Positions 46,244 to 54,227 of a stretch of DNA of 64,000 bases are shown in pieces. This stretch comes from Mangrovimonas sp. TPBH4 (GTDB taxonomy: Bacteria; Bacteroidota; Bacteroidia; Flavobacteriales; Flavobacteriaceae). Numbering within the stretch: position 1 is the first letter of the stretch; each line of letters starts with the position of its first letter. The position numbers were made by a program, and so were the translations under genes. The stretch covers positions 62,001 through 126,000 of the forward strand of contig NZ_LBIO01000065.1 in NCBI RefSeq assembly GCF_001280505.1, written 5' to 3'. The notes below the pieces were generated by a model. The model saw only the letters and a list, made by a program, of their open reading frames with translations. It was not told the origin of the DNA and did not search any database.

Positions 46244-47190
46244 AAAATTCCCTTCGCATAGTATTTATGGGCACACCCGATTTTGCGGTTGCCAACCTTG
46301 ACGCCCTAGTTACTAAGGGTTATAATATTGTGGGCGTTATCACGGCTCCAGACAAACCAGCGGGTCGCGGTAGAAAGCTCAACCAATCAGCCGTAAAGAC
46401 CTATGCCCTTTCCAAAGGTTTGAACGTGTTGCAGCCAACAAACTTAAAATCGGAAGCATTTGTTGAAGAATTAAAATCACTTGAGGCTGACCTACAAATT
46501 GTGGTTGCCTTTAGAATGCTGCCAAAAGTGGTCTGGGACATGCCAAAATATGGCACTTTCAACCTTCACGCCTCCTTGTTACCAGATTACAGAGGTGCCG
46601 CACCAATACATTGGGCCATTATTAATGGAGAAACCAAAACAGGCGTGACTACATTCTTTATAGATGAAAAGATTGATACCGGGGCTGTGATTCTTCAAAA
46701 GGAAACAGCTATCGCTCCTGACGAAACTGTAGGGATGTTACATGATCGCCTGATGCATATGGGAAGTGAACTTATTATAGAAACTGTTGATCTTATCGCT
46801 GCAGGAAATGTGACTACTACTATTCAACCCCAAAATGATGATTTAAAAACCGCTTATAAACTAAACAAGGACAATTGTAAAATAGATTGGAATCTACCTT
46901 TGGACACCATTTACAATAAAATTAGAGGCTTGAATCCATTTCCATCGGCTTGGTGCTATTTGGAAAATAATGAAGAAACCTTGGCCGTTAAGATTTTTGG
47001 GATTGATAAAGAAAAAATCGCCCATAACAACACTGTTGGTGCCATTGAAGTTCAAAAAGACCATTTAAAGGTGTCGGTTCAAGATGGTTACCTACTTATT
47101 AAAGAAATTCAGCTGCCCGGAAAGCGAAAAATGGATGTAAAATCACTTTTAAACGGATTTCAATTTTCTGAGGGGGCAAAACTGCTCTAA
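46240..47190 (+). CDS. fmt: Methionyl-tRNA formyltransferase
   Basis: A 316-residue enzyme that formylates initiator Met-tRNA with 10-formyl-THF. Motifs are RIVFMGTPDFAVANLD, HASLLPDYRGAAPIHWAI (catalytic Asn/His/Asp region; SLLPxYRG) and IDTGAVILQ. The C-terminal domain has the conserved INPFPSAW-like GLNPFPSAWCYL. The length is normal. It overlaps recQ by 4 bp, which suggests coupling. Confidence 0.95.
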   Translation: MKNSLRIVFMGTPDFAVANLDALVTKGYNIVGVITAPDKPAGRGRKLNQSAVKTYALSKGLNVLQPTNLKSEAFVEELKSLEADLQIVVAFRMLPKVVWDMPKYGTFNLHASLLPDYRGAAPIHWAIINGETKTGVTTFFIDEKIDTGAVILQKETAIAPDETVGMLHDRLMHMGSELIIETVDLIAAGNVTTTIQPQNDDLKTAYKLNKDNCKIDWNLPLDTIYNKIRGLNPFPSAWCYLENNEETLAVKIFGIDKEKIAHNNTVGAIEVQKDHLKVSVQDGYLLIKEIQLPGKRKMDVKSLLNGFQFSEGAKLL

Positions 47191-47191
47191 A

Positions 47192-47296
47192 CCCTTGCTA
47201 TTACTGAAAAAATTGAAAACATCGATGAAATGCACGCCCTTTATTAACAAATCGTTAAAGTTATCAACAAATATTTGCATTTCCCTTGCTATTACT
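47192..47296. repeat. 14-bp direct repeat flanking the HU promoter region
   Basis: CCCTTGCTATTACT occurs exactly at 47192-47205, next to the fmt stop, and at 47283-47296, where it abuts the TTG of the HU promoter. The copies start 91 bp apart. It may be a regulator-binding site or promoter remnant. Confidence 0.55.
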
Positions 47297-47325
47297 TGCA
47301 TGAATGGATTATCCGTATAAATTTG
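47296..47325 (+). promoter_or_regulatory. Bacteroidetes-type promoter for the HU gene
   Basis: TTG (47296-47298), a 19-bp spacer and TAAATTTG (47318-47325), an exact TAnnTTTG match. Transcription would start about 55 bp before the HU ATG, leaving a leader with AGGAGG near its 5' end. Confidence 0.75.
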
Positions 47326-47387
47326 TAGGAGGATTTAACATTTACGTTTAACCCAACTATTTATTTAATAATTAAAAATTTAAATTT

Positions 47388-47660
47388 ATGAACAAAACAG
47401 ATTTAATCAATGGAATGGCAGAAAACGCTGGAATTTCTAAGGCAGCTGCCAAAAAAGCATTAGATTCATTATTAATTGACATCGAAGGAGCTTTACAAAA
47501 AGGAAATAGAGTTTCTTTGGTAGGATTTGGTACTTGGTCTGTATCTAAAAGATCAGCAAGAGAAGGAAGAAATCCACAAACTGGTAAAACAATCCAAATC
47601 AAAGCTAAAAACGTAGTTAAGTTTAAAGCTGGATCTGATTTATCAAGCGCTATTAACTAA
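47388..47660 (+). CDS. HU family DNA-binding protein
   Basis: A 90-residue nucleoid protein. It begins MNKTDLINGMAENAGISKAAAKKALDSLL and has the DNA-binding beta-arm region GTWSVSKRSAREGRNPQTGKTI and KAKNVVKFKAG. The full domain and normal length are present. A strong promoter lies upstream and a terminator downstream, as expected for an abundant protein. Confidence 0.95.
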   Translation: MNKTDLINGMAENAGISKAAAKKALDSLLIDIEGALQKGNRVSLVGFGTWSVSKRSAREGRNPQTGKTIQIKAKNVVKFKAGSDLSSAIN

Positions 47661-47714
47661 AAATCAAAAGAGCTAAAAAAATTCTTTTAGTCCTTTTATA
47701 ACTTATACTTTAAA

Positions 47715-47742
47715 AACTCACTTTTCAAGTGAGTTTTTTTTT
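47715..47742 (+). terminator. Rho-independent terminator of the HU gene
   Basis: A 9-bp perfect stem (AACTCACTT with its complement), a TTC loop, and a T run. It lies 54 bp past the HU stop. Confidence 0.9.
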
Positions 47743-47818
47743 ACGGTAAAGTGGTTAGTTGTGGAATTTGTTGGTTTTTAAAAAAATAAGTTTTAGATTT
47801 ATGATAAATCATACTGCT

Positions 47819-48379
47819 ATGATTACACTTCAACCAAAAAAAGGTCACTTGTTAGTGGCCGAACCATCTATTATTGGAGATATGTCTTTCAATAGGTCTG
47901 TGATTTTATTAGCCGACCACACTGATCAAGGCTCCATTGGCTTTATTTTGAACAAGCCACTTCCGTACACACTGGGTGACCTCATTACAGAAACCGATGC
48001 AAACATTAAGGTGTTTAACGGTGGCCCTGTAGAACAGGACAACCTGTACTTTATCCATAAGGTCCCGGAATTGATTCCGGACAGTATAGAAATATCGTAT
48101 GGGATTTATTGGGGAGGCAACTTTGAAACTGTCTTAAAGCTTTTGAACAGTGGGCAGCTAAAAGATTCGGACATTAGGTTTTTCCTCGGCTATTCTGGCT
48201 GGGAGCCTAGCCAATTGGATAGAGAGCTACACTCCAGTTCTTGGGTGGTTTCGGAGAACATTTATAAAAATGAGCTTATCAAAAAAAGCGGAGACAGTTT
48301 TTGGAAAGAAAAGATGATAGAGTTTGGAGGCGAGTACTGCATTTGGTCCAACGCCCCCGAAAATCCAAGCTATAATTAA
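47819..48379 (+). CDS. YqgE/AlgH family protein
   Basis: A 186-residue protein of the YqgE/AlgH family (KKGHLLVAEPSIIGDMSFNRSVILLADHTDQGSIGFILNKPL; VFNGGPVEQDNLYFIHK; FFLGYSGWEPSQLDREL). The function is poorly defined; AlgH was first tied to alginate regulation. The ATG at 47819 (MITLQPKKGH) fits the family start; 47801 or 47759 would add unusual residues. It converges with the aminotransferase gene, overlapping it by 4 bp. Confidence 0.87.
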   Translation: MITLQPKKGHLLVAEPSIIGDMSFNRSVILLADHTDQGSIGFILNKPLPYTLGDLITETDANIKVFNGGPVEQDNLYFIHKVPELIPDSIEISYGIYWGGNFETVLKLLNSGQLKDSDIRFFLGYSGWEPSQLDRELHSSSWVVSENIYKNELIKKSGDSFWKEKMIEFGGEYCIWSNAPENPSYN

Positions 48380-49224
48380 GATAGCCTAATTTTTACGTTC
48401 AACTTTTCAACCAAAAGATTCGCTATAGTATTGCCAAAGCTTTTCTTTCTGTACTTTGTTATAGGCTGAATACCTATGATAACATTGGTAATGAATAGTT
48501 CGTCTGCCTTTTGAAGCTCGAAGGGAGAAATGGACGCTTCTGAGAACTCGTAGTCTCCCATATTTAAAAGCAATTCTATAATTTGCTTTCGCATTACGCC
48601 TTTTAAACAGCCATCTTGTAATGGTGGTGATTTAATTTTATCGCCTTTCACCAAAAACAAATTCCCGTTAAGGGCTTCCACTACTTGTTTTTCGGTATTC
48701 AACAAAAGGCAATTTTGCAATTGATTTTCTTGAGCGTATACACTCCCCAAAACATTAATGATTTTGTTATTGGTTTTAAGCGTACTCAACAAACCTGGAG
48801 CCACAAAATAATCTTTAAACAAATCCACTTCATAGTTGTTTCCTGAATCAATGCTATAAAAAGGAGTGTCCAATGGCTCCGCAATTACATTATAATTAAT
48901 GGCTTTATGCAACGGAGCATATTTCCCCCCTTCTCCCCTATCAACAGTAAATCTTACTCTGGCAGTTTGACTGGATAGCTTATTTGCCTCCACTGTTTTT
49001 AGGATTTCTTCCTGAAGGAATTCCATAGTAAACTCCATAGGAATTTCCATTCGCAAAATACGCATGGAAGCCATCAACCTAAAATAATGATCTTCTAAAA
49101 ATAGAATTTTACCATGTACTACCTTAAAGGTCTCAAAAAGAGCATCTCCAAATTGGTATCCTCTATTTTTAATGGATAGGTTAAACTGAGTATCTTCCTG
49201 AAGTGTTCCGTTTAAATTGATCAT
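48376..49224 (-). CDS. Class IV PLP aminotransferase (PabC/IlvE-like)
   Basis: A 282-residue fold-type IV PLP enzyme: INLNGTLQ at the N-terminus, KNRGYQFGDALFETFKV, RVRFTVDRG, LKTNNKIINVLGSVYAQ (PLP-Lys region), and GCLKGVMRKQIIELL. Candidates are 4-amino-4-deoxychorismate lyase (folate) or branched-chain/D-amino-acid aminotransferase; PabC-like is favoured by size. The start at 49224 (MINLNG) is preferred; a start at 49254 would read through the upstream terminator hairpin. Confidence 0.82.
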   Translation of the reverse strand: MINLNGTLQEDTQFNLSIKNRGYQFGDALFETFKVVHGKILFLEDHYFRLMASMRILRMEIPMEFTMEFLQEEILKTVEANKLSSQTARVRFTVDRGEGGKYAPLHKAINYNVIAEPLDTPFYSIDSGNNYEVDLFKDYFVAPGLLSTLKTNNKIINVLGSVYAQENQLQNCLLLNTEKQVVEALNGNLFLVKGDKIKSPPLQDGCLKGVMRKQIIELLLNMGDYEFSEASISPFELQKADELFITNVIIGIQPITKYRKKSFGNTIANLLVEKLNVKIRLS

Positions 49225-49252
49225 AAAAAAAGTCCCGATTAAAAATCGGGAC
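49225..49252 (-). terminator. Rho-independent terminator abutting the aminotransferase start
   Basis: On the minus strand GTCCCGATT, TTT, AATCGGGAC form a 9-bp stem followed by a run of T that ends directly before the ATG at 49224. It terminates the START-like gene and would fold over the ribosome-binding region of the aminotransferase gene. Confidence 0.88.
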
Positions 49253-49279
49253 AAATATATAACTTATATTACTGTTAGT

Positions 49280-49672
49280 CTAGGCCGAGCCCAAAACATG
49301 TTTTAAATCTGAAATTTGGTTCTCCCAAAGCATTTTGGCTTCATCCATTTCATCTTCTTCAATAAAATCGGTGATGATCAATGATACATCTTTAGTAATC
49401 TCATCTACCTGTATTTTAATTTCAAAAAAATAGGAGGCATCGTCTGCATCATCATTGAGCCATCTAAATTTTATACGCTCTCCACTTTTCTTACTTAGCA
49501 TTTTTGCTTTCTCCTCACTATCATCCCAAATAAAAGTAAAGATCTCCCCTCTCGAGTTCACATTGTCTGCAAACCATTCGGATAGCCCCGAAGGTGTGGA
49601 TATATATTGGTATAACAATTGAGGCGAGGCGTGGATAGGAAATTCTATTTCTAACTTAATTTTTTCTTCCAT
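49280..49672 (-). CDS. START-like (SRPBCC/AHSA1-type) protein
   Basis: A 130-residue helix-grip protein (FPIHASPQLLYQYISTPSGLSEWFADNVNSRGEIFTFIWDDSEEKAKML; LIITDFIEEDEMDEAKMLWENQISDLKHVLG). The N-terminal SGLSEWFADNV and the C-terminal WENQISDLKHVL match the START-like group common in Bacteroidetes. The ligand is unknown. Predicted cytoplasmic. Confidence 0.82.
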   Translation of the reverse strand: MEEKIKLEIEFPIHASPQLLYQYISTPSGLSEWFADNVNSRGEIFTFIWDDSEEKAKMLSKKSGERIKFRWLNDDADDASYFFEIKIQVDEITKDVSLIITDFIEEDEMDEAKMLWENQISDLKHVLGSA

Positions 49673-49758
49673 ATATAAACATTATTATCACGCTCAATAT
49701 ATACATTAATTGGATAGTTTAAAACAAAAATTAAAAAAATAATTTAATACGTTTTTGC

Positions 49759-49788
49759 TTGTGGAAACTAATTTTGTTTTTATATTTG
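49759..49788 (+). promoter_or_regulatory. Bacteroidetes-type promoter for tRNA-Met
   Basis: TTG (49759-49761), a 19-bp spacer and TATATTTG (49781-49788), an exact TAnnTTTG match, 24 bp before the tRNA 5' end. Confidence 0.75.
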
Positions 49789-49812
49789 CACCCGCGAAAG
49801 CAAAACAAGAAT

Positions 49813-49886
49813 GGCGAGGTAGCTCAGTTGGTTAGAGCGTTGGATTCATAACCCAGAGGTCCCGAGTTCAAATCTCGGTCTCGCTA
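49813..49886 (+). tRNA. tRNA-Met (anticodon CAT)
   Basis: A full cloverleaf: acceptor GGCGAGG pairs with TCTCGCT (G-T at both ends), D arm GCTCAGTTGGTTAGAGC, anticodon loop with CAT inside TTGGATTCATAACCCAG, T arm CCGAGTTCAAATCTCGG, discriminator A. The first pair is G-T and the D arm lacks initiator features, so this is elongator-like; tRNA-Ile2 with modified CAU is the alternative. CCA is not encoded. The integrase gene 56 bp downstream suggests this tRNA is an attachment site. Confidence 0.95.
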
Positions 49887-49909
49887 CAAGGAGAAATCCC
49901 CCATAAACA

Positions 49910-49941
49910 AACGGTTTAGTTCACTCTAAACCGTTTTTTTT
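49910..49941 (+). terminator. Rho-independent terminator after tRNA-Met, abutting the integrase start
   Basis: A 10-bp stem (AACGGTTTAG with its complement), a 6-nt loop, and eight or more T that end directly at the integrase ATG. It ends tRNA transcription and leaves no room for a leader before the integrase. Confidence 0.9.
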
Positions 49942-51405
49942 ATGTCCACATTAAATGAAATCCTTACATTTGAACACGAAAGTGAACACAATTTCGCACA
50001 CGATTTAGAACACAATTTGGCACACAAAACCAATTTTTCCACCCCAAAAATCTACGATGCAAAAGGCGACCTCAAGAAAAGATGGTATGTCTATTTTTCG
50101 TATCGAAATCCAGAAACGGGCAAACTCCAAAGAATGAAAAACATTTATGGAACTGCCCATCTCTACAAGACCAAGGAAGACCGACTTGCGGTACTATCAA
50201 AATACAGGATAAGACTTTTAAAACTTTTAAGACAGGGCTACAATCCTTATGCAGATAACACGGCATTATTTCAGTCGAAAAATCCAGGCATAAAAGTTCT
50301 AAATGCTCCTGCTCCACCAAAACCAGTTGAAGAAATACAGCCAGTGGCTCAGCCCATCCTTCCTGAAACCACTCCAAAATTGGAAAAGGAAGTAAAGACT
50401 GAGATAATTCCACAACCTATAATTGAACCTAAAGTAGAAGTTCCTAATGTTCATATTGAAGCTCCAAATGAAACCATTGAGGAAGAAGAAAAGGTAATGA
50501 CCGTAAAGGAAGCCCTTAATTTCGGAATGGAACTAAAAGGTAAGATTGTAAAACCTGCCACCTTACAGGGTTACTCCTACTCTGTCAATATTTTCATCAA
50601 TTGGATTGAGGAGAACCGTCCAAAAATCAAAACCATTGATCAGGTCAACAAAAAAGTAGCTATGGACTTTTTGAACCATATCCTTTTAACGTCCAGTTCG
50701 AGAAACCGAAACAATTACAGGTTAAATCTTAGCAGTATCATGCAACTTTTGGAAGACAACGATATCATCGTTTCCAATCCGATGAAGAGAATTCCTGTGA
50801 TGAAAACCAAGCCCAACAGGAACAAGACCTATACAAAGGAAAAGCAGGAAGCAATTTTTGAGTATTTGGAGAAATACGATCCTATATTATTATTGTACAT
50901 AAAATTTGTATCCTATAACTTTTTAAGGCCTATTGAGGTAAATCGATTGAAGATTAAGGACATCAACCTAAAGAGTAAAACACTCCAATTTGAAGCAAAA
51001 AATAAAGTCTTCAAGACCAAGTTGATTCCTGAGATTTTGATTGCTGATCTCCCAGACCTATCAAACATGGATCCAGAACACTATTTGTTCACTCCCGATG
51101 CCATTGGGGCTGAATGGGATGCTTCGGAAACCAACAGAAGAGATAATTTCTCAAAACGTTTTAAGGCTGTTAAAAGACATTTTGGATTGGACAGTAATTA
51201 TGGCCTCTACAGTTTTAGGCATACATTCATTACACAACTCTACAGGGCGCTTGTTAAGGATTCCACTCCTTTTGCTGCAAAAAGTGCCTTGATGGAGATC
51301 ACGGGACATACGACCATGGATGCTTTGGAAAAATATTTAAGGGATATTGATGCATCCCTACCTAATGACTATTCACACTTGTTACAAAAGGCAAATGACC
51401 AATAG
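49942..51405 (+). CDS. Tyrosine-type site-specific recombinase (integrase)
   Basis: A 487-residue integrase. The N-terminus has the Bacteroidetes element pattern (RWYVYFSYRNPETGKLQRMKNIYG; LLRQGYNPYADN), then a proline/glutamate-rich linker (about 115-180), a SAM-like core-binding domain (EALNFGMELKGKIVKPATLQGYSYSV) and the catalytic domain. Predicted catalytic residues are Arg329 (FLRPIEVNRL), a Lys near 355-360, Arg426 (SFRHTF), His456 (TGHTT) and Tyr465 (LEKYLRD). It is intact. It lies directly after tRNA-Met, the usual target of such enzymes, and overlaps the next gene by 11 bp. Confidence 0.92.
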   Translation: MSTLNEILTFEHESEHNFAHDLEHNLAHKTNFSTPKIYDAKGDLKKRWYVYFSYRNPETGKLQRMKNIYGTAHLYKTKEDRLAVLSKYRIRLLKLLRQGYNPYADNTALFQSKNPGIKVLNAPAPPKPVEEIQPVAQPILPETTPKLEKEVKTEIIPQPIIEPKVEVPNVHIEAPNETIEEEEKVMTVKEALNFGMELKGKIVKPATLQGYSYSVNIFINWIEENRPKIKTIDQVNKKVAMDFLNHILLTSSSRNRNNYRLNLSSIMQLLEDNDIIVSNPMKRIPVMKTKPNRNKTYTKEKQEAIFEYLEKYDPILLLYIKFVSYNFLRPIEVNRLKIKDINLKSKTLQFEAKNKVFKTKLIPEILIADLPDLSNMDPEHYLFTPDAIGAEWDASETNRRDNFSKRFKAVKRHFGLDSNYGLYSFRHTFITQLYRALVKDSTPFAAKSALMEITGHTTMDALEKYLRDIDASLPNDYSHLLQKANDQ

Positions 51406-52066
51406 CATTTTTGAAACCATACGGAACAATATTACCAGGCTATATATTTATTATGTCCCTGAAATCCTTTATGATTTCATCCAGGATTCTATATACAGGG
51501 ACATTCTACCTAAGGAAGACGTCAATACAGTCGTCTATATGGACAGAGACAGGAAGACCATATTTGACCCAACACGATTTCAAAAATATGCCCTGCTTGA
51601 AAAGAGTTCCATATTTGAGGAAAACATCTTCGCTCTTTTGGATGCCAAGGAAACGCTAAGTAATGCCCAATTTGAACATTTATTAAAAAAATACTGGGAA
51701 CATTTGGATTCCTATACAATGCTATCACAATGGATGCACGATAACATTCATGAGTGCATTCATTTGCCCAGTGAATCCATTGTAGAACTTTTTGCAATCC
51801 AAAAACAACTTTTTGAGAACCATCGAAACCTTGTTATTGAAAAATATGGGAATCCCGTATCAAATGAACGCATAAGACTGTTCAAAGAGCGAATGGAAAA
51901 ACAAATGGCCTCTCCTAATTTTAAGGTGACCGTACCAAATTTACAGGCTCCAACACCTCCTGTTAAGAAGAATCCAAAACCTCGAAAAAAGAAAACGGAA
52001 TTGATCACGGACGAAGAAGTCGATAAGATGTTGTTGGAAACCGTCTTTAACGTGATCTATCAATAA
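51395..52066 (+). CDS. Hypothetical protein coupled to the integrase
   Basis: A 223-residue protein not recognised. It is rich in aromatic and charged residues; the start MTNSIFETIRNNITRLYIYYVPEILYDFIQDSIYRDI and FLDYTMLSQWMHDNIHECIHLPSESIVELFAIQKQ-like helices suggest an all-alpha fold. The C-terminus is basic (PPVKKNPKPRKKKTELITDEEVDKMLLETV). The ATG at 51395 overlaps the integrase by 11 bp, so translation is probably coupled. It may be an accessory factor of the element, such as an excision or regulatory protein (inference). Confidence 0.6.
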   Translation: MTNSIFETIRNNITRLYIYYVPEILYDFIQDSIYRDILPKEDVNTVVYMDRDRKTIFDPTRFQKYALLEKSSIFEENIFALLDAKETLSNAQFEHLLKKYWEHLDSYTMLSQWMHDNIHECIHLPSESIVELFAIQKQLFENHRNLVIEKYGNPVSNERIRLFKERMEKQMASPNFKVTVPNLQAPTPPVKKNPKPRKKKTELITDEEVDKMLLETVFNVIYQ

Positions 52067-52111
52067 TGACTACAATTGTTATCATGATTACCAACACAAA
52101 AATGACTACAA
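52066..52111. repeat. Direct repeat ATGACTACAA between island genes
   Basis: The 10-mer occurs at 52066-52075, spanning the stop of the preceding gene, and at 52102-52111. A GACTA/TAGTC dyad overlaps the second copy, and GAACGTTC lies further on at about 52164-52171. This may be an operator before the zinc-ribbon gene. Confidence 0.35.
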
Positions 52112-52189
52112 ATATAGTCAGAATCAACAGTTCAAACTGAAAAAACAAAAATTATACGTCAAACGAACGTTCATTTAACGCTTAATTCA

Positions 52190-52621
52190 TTGGAAACAGA
52201 ATTTTACATCTGCCACTATTGCCATAAGGAATACACCCCAAAAAGAAGACGCGCCCAAAAGTTTTGCAGTGATTCTTGTCGCTCAAAGGCCCATCATGCG
52301 AAGCAATCAAAACCTACAACTGAGATCATTGTAACCGAACCAAAAGAGAAGAAAAAGCAGACAGTAGAATCCATGAGTATTGCGGGAGTTGGAAATGCTG
52401 CAACTGGTGCAGCTATTGTCGAACTCATAAAAAGCTTCCTAACTCCCGAGCTTAAAAAAAACGTTACAAAAGAAGATTTAAACACATTGGTAACACGTAT
52501 CAAAGGAAGGTACCACCCAATTAAAAATCACCCTTCCCTACCCGATGGCAAAAAACCGTTTTACGATATGGAAACGCAAGAGATTGTTTATATAGTTCCT
52601 TCTCCTTGGATGAAACATTAA
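52190..52621 (+). CDS. Zinc-ribbon hypothetical protein
   Basis: A 143-residue protein with an N-terminal CHYCHKEYTPKRRRAQKFCSDSC, a four-cysteine CxxC...CxxxC zinc finger. A glycine-rich stretch follows (SIAGVGNAATGAAIVELIK), and the C-terminus ends YIVPSPWMKH. The start is a TTG at 52190, as no in-frame ATG precedes the finger. Zinc fingers of this kind occur in mobile-element accessory proteins. Its specific role is unknown. Confidence 0.65.
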   Translation: METEFYICHYCHKEYTPKRRRAQKFCSDSCRSKAHHAKQSKPTTEIIVTEPKEKKKQTVESMSIAGVGNAATGAAIVELIKSFLTPELKKNVTKEDLNTLVTRIKGRYHPIKNHPSLPDGKKPFYDMETQEIVYIVPSPWMKH

Positions 52622-52983
52622 TTTTTTGGCCAGTAATATTAAGACCTTATTATAGCCTAATGGGAGATGCATTTTTTTGCCAGACCTATTCTGTCTTATA
52701 AACTTCAATCCTACCAAAGATGTACTTTTTTGCACTATAAAAATAGCTTTTCATAATATTCATATCAAATATTCAATAGATTATTTTGAATAGACAGCGT
52801 AAAGCAATTAGACAAATTGTGAAAAAAAAATCCTAACCAGTATTTTTGCATAGTTCTAAGTAAACTTTAGATAAATCTCTCTATCAAAGTATTACAAGCC
52901 CACCAATTTATTAGTTAAATTCCTACTTTTTTCTTTAAAAAATTCAACATATTTTCGAAAATAATCACATAAATTAATTTTAC
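52622..52983. other. AT-rich 362-bp gap between island genes
   Basis: No convincing gene is seen. The segment contains three T-rich patches (near 52622, 52671, 52726) and one exact Bacteroidetes promoter at its right third. The remainder is A/T tracts with no clear repeat. Confidence 0.5.
52817..52848 (+). promoter_or_regulatory. Bacteroidetes-type promoter before the PH-like gene
   Basis: TTG (52817-52819), a 21-bp spacer and TATTTTTG (52841-52848), an exact TAnnTTTG match. It lies about 136 bp before the ATG at 52984 and probably drives the PH-like gene and the following gene. Confidence 0.6.
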
Positions 52984-53373
52984 ATGCAGGGTATAGAAAA
53001 CGAAAAAGTACTCCTTGAATCGAGCAGCAAACAACTTAGATTAACAACCCATAGGCTTAGATACCATCAAACACCGAAAAGTAGTTCTGACTTTACTTCT
53101 ATAATGTTAGATAGAATTAGTTCAATCGAATTAACCTATCTTAAAAGCAGTATTTGGCTTTTAGTATTTGGTATACTAACTATTCCTTTAGTAGTTGGAA
53201 TATTTTTAATTATTTCATTTTTTTCATCGAAAAAGCATGTGGTTTCCGTCAACTCTCTTGGAGGAAAATCAATTGTATTTGAAACTAAAGGCATGAAGAG
53301 AGACTTTCTTGAAGACTTCATTGACAAGGTAGAGTCTGCATCCTTAAAACTAAAAAGTAATAACATCCAATAA
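52984..53373 (+). CDS. PH-like membrane protein
   Basis: A 129-residue protein with one hydrophobic segment (SSIWLLVFGILTIPLVVGIFLIISFF, about 58-83), possibly a hairpin. The flanking beta-rich parts (KVLLESSSKQLRLTTHRLRY; ISSIELTYL; VSVNSLGGKSIVFETKGMKRDFLEDFIDKV) resemble bacterial PH (bPH) domains split by a membrane insertion. This is a pattern-level match. It is probably cotranscribed with the gene 24 bp downstream. Confidence 0.6.
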   Translation: MQGIENEKVLLESSSKQLRLTTHRLRYHQTPKSSSDFTSIMLDRISSIELTYLKSSIWLLVFGILTIPLVVGIFLIISFFSSKKHVVSVNSLGGKSIVFETKGMKRDFLEDFIDKVESASLKLKSNNIQ

Positions 53374-53397
53374 ACAACTTAAAATCAACCAAACAAC

Positions 53398-53847
53398 ATG
53401 AAAAAAATTATTACAACCCTTATTTTCACTCTTTTATCAATTATAGTTGTAAGCCAAAATAGTCTGGAATCAAGTGATATATCAACAACTTACGATGAAT
53501 ACAATTATTTGACCAATATTTATGGTATCGACGATTCGGCAACTATGCTAAAAGGCTATGAGTTAGAAGACTTTTTAGAACTATCAGAGGGACAATTTAA
53601 ATACAACTTCAAACTCTTTAAAAAAATTGATTCAGGTAATGTTAAAGCCGTTTTTATAACAATTACAAAAATTAAGAAAAAAGAAGATAAGGTAAGATAT
53701 TTATGTATGCCGATAAATAATGATCAACTATTTTCTAAATTCGATTCAGAAGTTACGAACATCGGAATTTCCATGTCTCTAGGGCTTGAATTACTAAATA
53801 AAAAACTAATTTCCAGATTAATAGACGAAAAGTTCAATATTGAATAA
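53398..53847 (+). CDS. Exported hypothetical protein
   Basis: A 149-residue protein with a signal peptide (MKKIITTLIFTLLSIIVVSQ). The mature part, SSDISTTYDEYNYLTNIYGIDDSATMLKGYELED, is not recognised. It lies 24 bp after the PH-like gene and a hairpin follows it at 53896. Function unknown. Confidence 0.6.
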   Translation: MKKIITTLIFTLLSIIVVSQNSLESSDISTTYDEYNYLTNIYGIDDSATMLKGYELEDFLELSEGQFKYNFKLFKKIDSGNVKAVFITITKIKKKEDKVRYLCMPINNDQLFSKFDSEVTNIGISMSLGLELLNKKLISRLIDEKFNIE

Positions 53848-54227
53848 TTTCCTATCTGTGTACACGATCTCAAAAAAGTGTATAAAATATAAATCAAGGG
53901 TTTGGCTTTTTTAAGTTGAACCCTTTTTCATTCTTACCCCAAAAAAAATCTCTATGCCAACCTTTGTAATCATTGCTGCAATGGAGACAATAAAAAAATA
54001 TAGGCTTTATCCTGTAGCCCATCAAAGGAAAATGCCATTCCATCAAAAAACGCCCCTTCCTTCACAGAACAAAACAAAGTCATTTTCGTACAAGATTGTC
54101 GTAAAAAGATGACTTAGAACAAAGCATACTTATTAATTGATAAGCCAAATTCCCTTAAATGTTTTTGCTATATTGTAAGAGATGACTATTTATCACCTAA
54201 ATATTCAGCATTTAAAAACCAATCAAA
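53848..54227. other. 380-bp gap before the nitrilase gene
   Basis: Contains a terminator hairpin near the left end and an A/T-rich rest. An ATG-started 52-codon frame at about 53954 has no recognisable features and no convincing start context, so it is not called. No clear promoter with both boxes is seen before 54228. Confidence 0.45.
53896..53928 (+). terminator. Probable terminator
   Basis: AAGGGTT pairs with AACCCTT across a loop, followed by T residues, 48 bp after the stop of the exported protein gene. The stem is 7 bp, so it is weaker than others in the window. Confidence 0.6.

Noticed and set aside
53954..54112. 52-codon plus-strand frame
   Set aside because: No homology, signal or start context; left as gap content.
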